Below, in pieces: positions 22,189 to 25,055 of a DNA stretch of 25,055 nucleotides. This stretch comes from SZUA-430 sp046153995. GTDB lineage: Bacteria > Pseudomonadota > Alphaproteobacteria > Micropepsales > Micropepsaceae. A program made the translations under genes and the position numbers. The stretch lies in NCBI GenBank assembly GCA_046153995.1, contig JBJXEH010000184.1, positions 1 to 25,055 on the forward strand, read 5' to 3'. A model generated the notes under the pieces. That model worked only from the letters and a program-made list of their open reading frames with translations, made no database searches and was not told where the DNA came from. Numbering within the stretch: the first letter of the stretch is position 1; each line of letters starts with the position of its first letter.

Positions 22189-23446
22189 TGCCCCGTACGA
22201 CATATTTGTAGGTGGTGAGCTCCCGCGCGCCGACGGGCCCGCGCGCGTGCAAGCGCCCGGTCGCAATACCGATCTCCGCGCCGAAGCCGAACTCCGCGCC
22301 GTCCGCGAACTGCGTCGAGGCGTTGTGCAGCACGATCGCACTGTCGACCTCGCGCAAGAACGTCTCCGCAGCCGCCTTGTCTTCCGTGACGATCGAGTCG
22401 GTATGCGCCGACCCATACTTCGCGATATGCGCGACAGCGGCGTCCACGCCCTCGACAATCTTGACCGCGATGATCGCGTCGGCGAATTCCGTATACCAAT
22501 CGTCCTCGTCCGCCGCTTCAACGCGCGGATCGACGGTCTGCACAATGCGGTCGCCGCGCACCTCGCACCCGGCTTCGATCAGCGCGAGCACCAGCGGCCG
22601 GAGCAACCGCCCCGCACCCGCCGCATCGATCAGCAACGTCTCCGCCGCCCCGCACACCGACACCCGCCGCATCTTCGAGTTCACAACGATGTCGATCGCC
22701 TTCTGCAAATCGGCGGCCTTATCGACATAGACGTGGCAGTTGCCCTCCAGATGCGCGAGCACCGGCACGCGCGCGTCCTTGTGCACGCGCGCGACCAAAC
22801 TCTTGCCGCCGCGCGGAATAACGAGATCGATGTTGCCCTCAAGGCCCGCCAGCATCTTTCCCACCGCAAGCCGGTCCGCCGTCGGCACGACCTGCACGGA
22901 ATCCTTGGGCAAGCTCACCCGCTCCAGCGCTTCGCCGATCGCCGTCTGGATCGCCCGCGCGGAGCCCAGCGCCTCCGACCCGCCGCGCAAGATCACGGCG
23001 TTCCCCGACTTGATGCAGAGCGCCGCCGCATCCGCGGTGACGTTCGGCCGACTCTCGTAGATAATCCCGATCACGCCGATCGGCACACGCACGCGCGCGA
23101 TTTTGAGCCCGTTCGGCCGCGTCCACTCGGCCTCCGCATCGCCGATCGGATCGGGCAGCCAAGCGACGGTCTCGATTCCCTTCGCCATCGCCTGCACGGC
23201 TTCGGACGAAAGCTTCATCCGGTCGAGAAACGCGGCGCTCAATCCAGCGCTCTTCGCAAGCTCAACATCGCGCGCATTGGCGGCAAGAATTTGCTTCTCG
23301 CAAGCGGTGATCGCTTTCGCCATCGCAACCAACGCACCCGCGCGCTGGCTCTTGTCCGCTTTGGCAAGCACGCGCGACGCCTCGCGCGCGGCCCGCCCCA
23401 TGCGCGTCATCAGTTCGTCGACGTCTTCGTTGAGCGGCGCATTCAT
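22169..23446 (-). CDS. proA: Gamma-glutamyl phosphate reductase
   Basis: A 425-aa aldehyde-dehydrogenase-fold enzyme that reduces gamma-glutamyl phosphate to the semialdehyde with NADPH, the second step of proline synthesis. The catalytic cysteine is in MRRVSVCGAAETLLID (Cys265). GVIGIIYESRPNVTADAA and VILRGGSEA are family signatures. Full length. ATG 23446 shares one base with the proB stop (TGATG), so the two are translationally coupled, matching their need to channel the unstable acyl phosphate. Confidence 0.96.
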   Translation of the reverse strand: MNAPLNEDVDELMTRMGRAAREASRVLAKADKSQRAGALVAMAKAITACEKQILAANARDVELAKSAGLSAAFLDRMKLSSEAVQAMAKGIETVAWLPDPIGDAEAEWTRPNGLKIARVRVPIGVIGIIYESRPNVTADAAALCIKSGNAVILRGGSEALGSARAIQTAIGEALERVSLPKDSVQVVPTADRLAVGKMLAGLEGNIDLVIPRGGKSLVARVHKDARVPVLAHLEGNCHVYVDKAADLQKAIDIVVNSKMRRVSVCGAAETLLIDAAGAGRLLRPLVLALIEAGCEVRGDRIVQTVDPRVEAADEDDWYTEFADAIIAVKIVEGVDAAVAHIAKYGSAHTDSIVTEDKAAAETFLREVDSAIVLHNASTQFADGAEFGFGAEIGIATGRLHARGPVGARELTTYKYVVRGNGQTRS

Positions 23447-24564
23447 CAGCGCACCAATGCCATGTCGTCCCGGTGGATCATCTCGGCGCGGCCACGGTAG
23501 CCGAGCAACGCTTCGATGTCGCCGCTTTTCGCCCGCGCGATCCGTCGCGCGTCCTCCGCGCCGTAAGCGGCAAGCCCGCGCGCCACTTCGCGGCCCGCGG
23601 AATCCTTAACGGCTACGCAGTCCCCACGCTCAAACGCGCCTTCGACAGCAACAACACCCGCCGGCAACAAACTCTTACCCTGCGTAAGTGCCGCCACCGC
23701 ACCCGCATCGATCTTGATGCTGCCCGCCGCCTTGAGCGTCCCCGCAATCCACCGCTTGCGCGCCGCCGCAGGTGTAGCCGAGGCGAGGAACCACGTGCAC
23801 CGCGCTCCGTCCTCGATCACCTTCAATGGCGAACGCAACCCGCCGTTCGCAATCACCATATTGGCACCCGCGTCCGTCGCGATCCGGGCCGCCATGATCT
23901 TCGTCGCCATGCCGCCCGATCCCATGTCGGACCCCGCAGCCCCCGCCATCGCATCGATCTCGGGCGTGATCGCGGGCACCTCGGCAATGAACTCCGCATT
24001 CGCATCCGTGCGCGGATTGGCGCTGTAAAGCCCATCGATGTCGGAGAGCAACACCAAGCAATCCGCCTCGATCATCCCCGTCACGCGCGCGGCCAACCGG
24101 TCGTTGTCGCCGAAGCGAATCTCGGCGGTCGCCACCGTGTCGTTCTCGTTGATTACGGGAACGGCGCCCAAACCCAGCAACGTCTTCATCGTCGATCGCG
24201 CGTTCAAATACCGCCGCCGGTTCTCCGTATCGCCAAGCGTCAACAACACCTGCGCGACGGTAAGATCATGCGCAGCAAGCGCCTCGCTCCAAGCACGCGC
24301 CAGCGCAATCTGCCCGACCGCAGCGGCAGCCTGCGCCTCTTCCAACTTCAACGCACCCGAAGCGAGCTTCAAATTCCGCCGCCCCAGCGCAATCGCGCCC
24401 GACGACACCAGCACCACCTGCTGCCCCCGCGCCTTAACCCGCGCGACGTCCGCGGCAAACGCGTCGAGCCAATCGCGCGCGAGCGTACCCGTCGCCGCGT
24501 CCACCAGTGTTGAAGATCCGATTTTGACGACGATGGTTTTGGCGGATGTGAGCTTACCGCTCAC
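23446..24564 (-). CDS. proB: Glutamate 5-kinase with PUA domain
   Basis: A 372-aa kinase that phosphorylates glutamate, the first and feedback-inhibited step of proline synthesis. The amino acid kinase domain (about residues 10-245) shows VVKIGSSTLV, LVSSGAIALGRR, VINENDTV, FGDNDRLAA and GSGGMATKI. A PUA domain follows (about 272-360). The frame is open to GTG 24573, but GTG 24564 overlaps the obgE stop as GTGA and has a GGTGG stretch upstream, so I prefer it; the two differ by three residues. It lies between obgE and proA. Confidence 0.95.
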   Translation of the reverse strand: MSGKLTSAKTIVVKIGSSTLVDAATGTLARDWLDAFAADVARVKARGQQVVLVSSGAIALGRRNLKLASGALKLEEAQAAAAVGQIALARAWSEALAAHDLTVAQVLLTLGDTENRRRYLNARSTMKTLLGLGAVPVINENDTVATAEIRFGDNDRLAARVTGMIEADCLVLLSDIDGLYSANPRTDANAEFIAEVPAITPEIDAMAGAAGSDMGSGGMATKIMAARIATDAGANMVIANGGLRSPLKVIEDGARCTWFLASATPAAARKRWIAGTLKAAGSIKIDAGAVAALTQGKSLLPAGVVAVEGAFERGDCVAVKDSAGREVARGLAAYGAEDARRIARAKSGDIEALLGYRGRAEMIHRDDMALVR

Positions 24565-25055
24565 GGCGTCCACCCGCGTTCGGTCGGCAAGCCCTCAGGC
24601 TCATCCTGCCGCTCGATCAAGCGCACACCGTCGGGATCGGCGCGAAACGCTTCCGGATTGTCGCGCCGGTGATAGGCAAGCGCGACCGCGATTTCGCGCA
24701 AAACTTCCGTTACACCGTCGCCTTGCACGCCCGACATCATCATCGCATTCACACCAGCCACTTCGGCAAGCGCCCGGCGCTTGCGCTCGACATCACCGCT
24801 CGACATCAAGTCGGCTTTGTTGAGCACCAATATCTCAAGCTTACTCTCAAGCCCCTGGCCATAGGCTTCGATCTCGCGCCGGACCTGTACGTAGCCCTGC
24901 GCGATCTCCGCCGGCGTCATCCCGCCATCGACAAGATGAAGCAAAACGCTGCAGCGCTCCGCATGACCCAAAAATCTATCGCCAAGACCGACGCCTTCAT
25001 GCGCGCCTTCGATCAATCCAGGCAAGTCCGCGATCACGAACTCCGACCCATCGAC
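24561..25055 (-). CDS. obgE: Obg-family GTPase, C-terminal part
   Basis: Partial gene cut by the right edge; the last 164 codons are visible. The G3 motif is DLPGLIEGAHEGVGLG, which includes the Obg-specific glycine-rich switch, G4 is NKAD and G5 is in the SGVQGDG region. The N-terminal glycine-rich Obg fold and the P-loop lie outside the window. Obg binds the 50S subunit and links ribosome assembly to the stringent response and cell cycle. There is only a short tail after the GTPase domain (ends ERGWTP). The TGA overlaps the proB GTG start. Confidence 0.93.
   Translation of the reverse strand, partial: VDGSEFVIADLPGLIEGAHEGVGLGDRFLGHAERCSVLLHLVDGGMTPAEIAQGYVQVRREIEAYGQGLESKLEILVLNKADLMSSGDVERKRRALAEVAGVNAMMMSGVQGDGVTEVLREIAVALAYHRRDNPEAFRADPDGVRLIERQDEPEGLPTERGWTP

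Noticed and set aside
21559..22545. A long nadD frame reaching far into proA
   Set aside because: Its first hundred or so residues are Arg/Ser-rich out-of-frame proA sequence; the nadD fold begins near ATG 22188.

Overview
The window is high-GC DNA from an alphaproteobacterium. Two blocks point there. One is obgE-proB-proA-nadD-rsfS-rlmH. The other is envC-like / ctpA / YibQ-like deacetylase / rppH. In many Alphaproteobacteria these blocks form one continuous run. A large TonB-dependent receptor, frequent GTG starts, 4-bp stop/start overlaps and a typical alphaproteobacterial intergenic palindrome agree. A Caulobacterales/Hyphomonadaceae-like host is my guess; no rRNA or other direct marker is present. 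I see no tRNA, rRNA, CRISPR array, insertion sequence or phage gene.

Layout, left to right. At 1-518 (-) is the start of a BNR/Asp-box repeat protein. The gap at 519-1055 holds a 165-bp palindromic element and a patch of short degenerate repeats. At 1056-7044 (-), read right to left, come gpmA, an envC-like amidase activator, the ctpA protease, a YibQ-like deacetylase, rppH and an alpha/beta hydrolase. At 7142-13226 (-) are three tandem paralogous class III cyclase genes. Two have the order cyclase-TIR-TolB-like-TPR and the third lacks the TIR domain. At 13379-14959 (-) is a Tat-exported PhoD phosphatase, divergent from a TonB-dependent receptor at 15237-17792 (+). Pho-box-like repeats lie between them. 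At 17859-18314 (-) is a small secreted unknown protein. It is followed by a seven-helix AraC-type regulator (+) and a membrane sterol-desaturase/fatty-acid-hydroxylase family enzyme (+). At 20386-25055 (-) is the core block rlmH, rsfS, nadD, proA, proB and the 3' part of obgE.

How the genes work together. The conserved blocks cover proline synthesis, NAD synthesis, ribosome maturation, RNA 5'-end processing, glycolysis and septal peptidoglycan remodelling. A roughly 14-kb segment with signalling, phosphate and lipid genes separates rlmH from envC. phoD and the receptor look like one phosphate-starvation module: release of phosphate from phosphodiesters and import across the outer membrane. 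The cyclase trio is the most unusual part. Each large protein joins a nucleotide cyclase with apparently intact catalytic residues to a TIR domain that keeps the glutamate position used by TIR NADases. One polypeptide may therefore both make a cyclic nucleotide and consume NAD. Two non-standard starts stand out in the core block: a probable CTG start for rsfS, and a TTG start for rlmH two codons past, and in frame with, the rsfS UAG.
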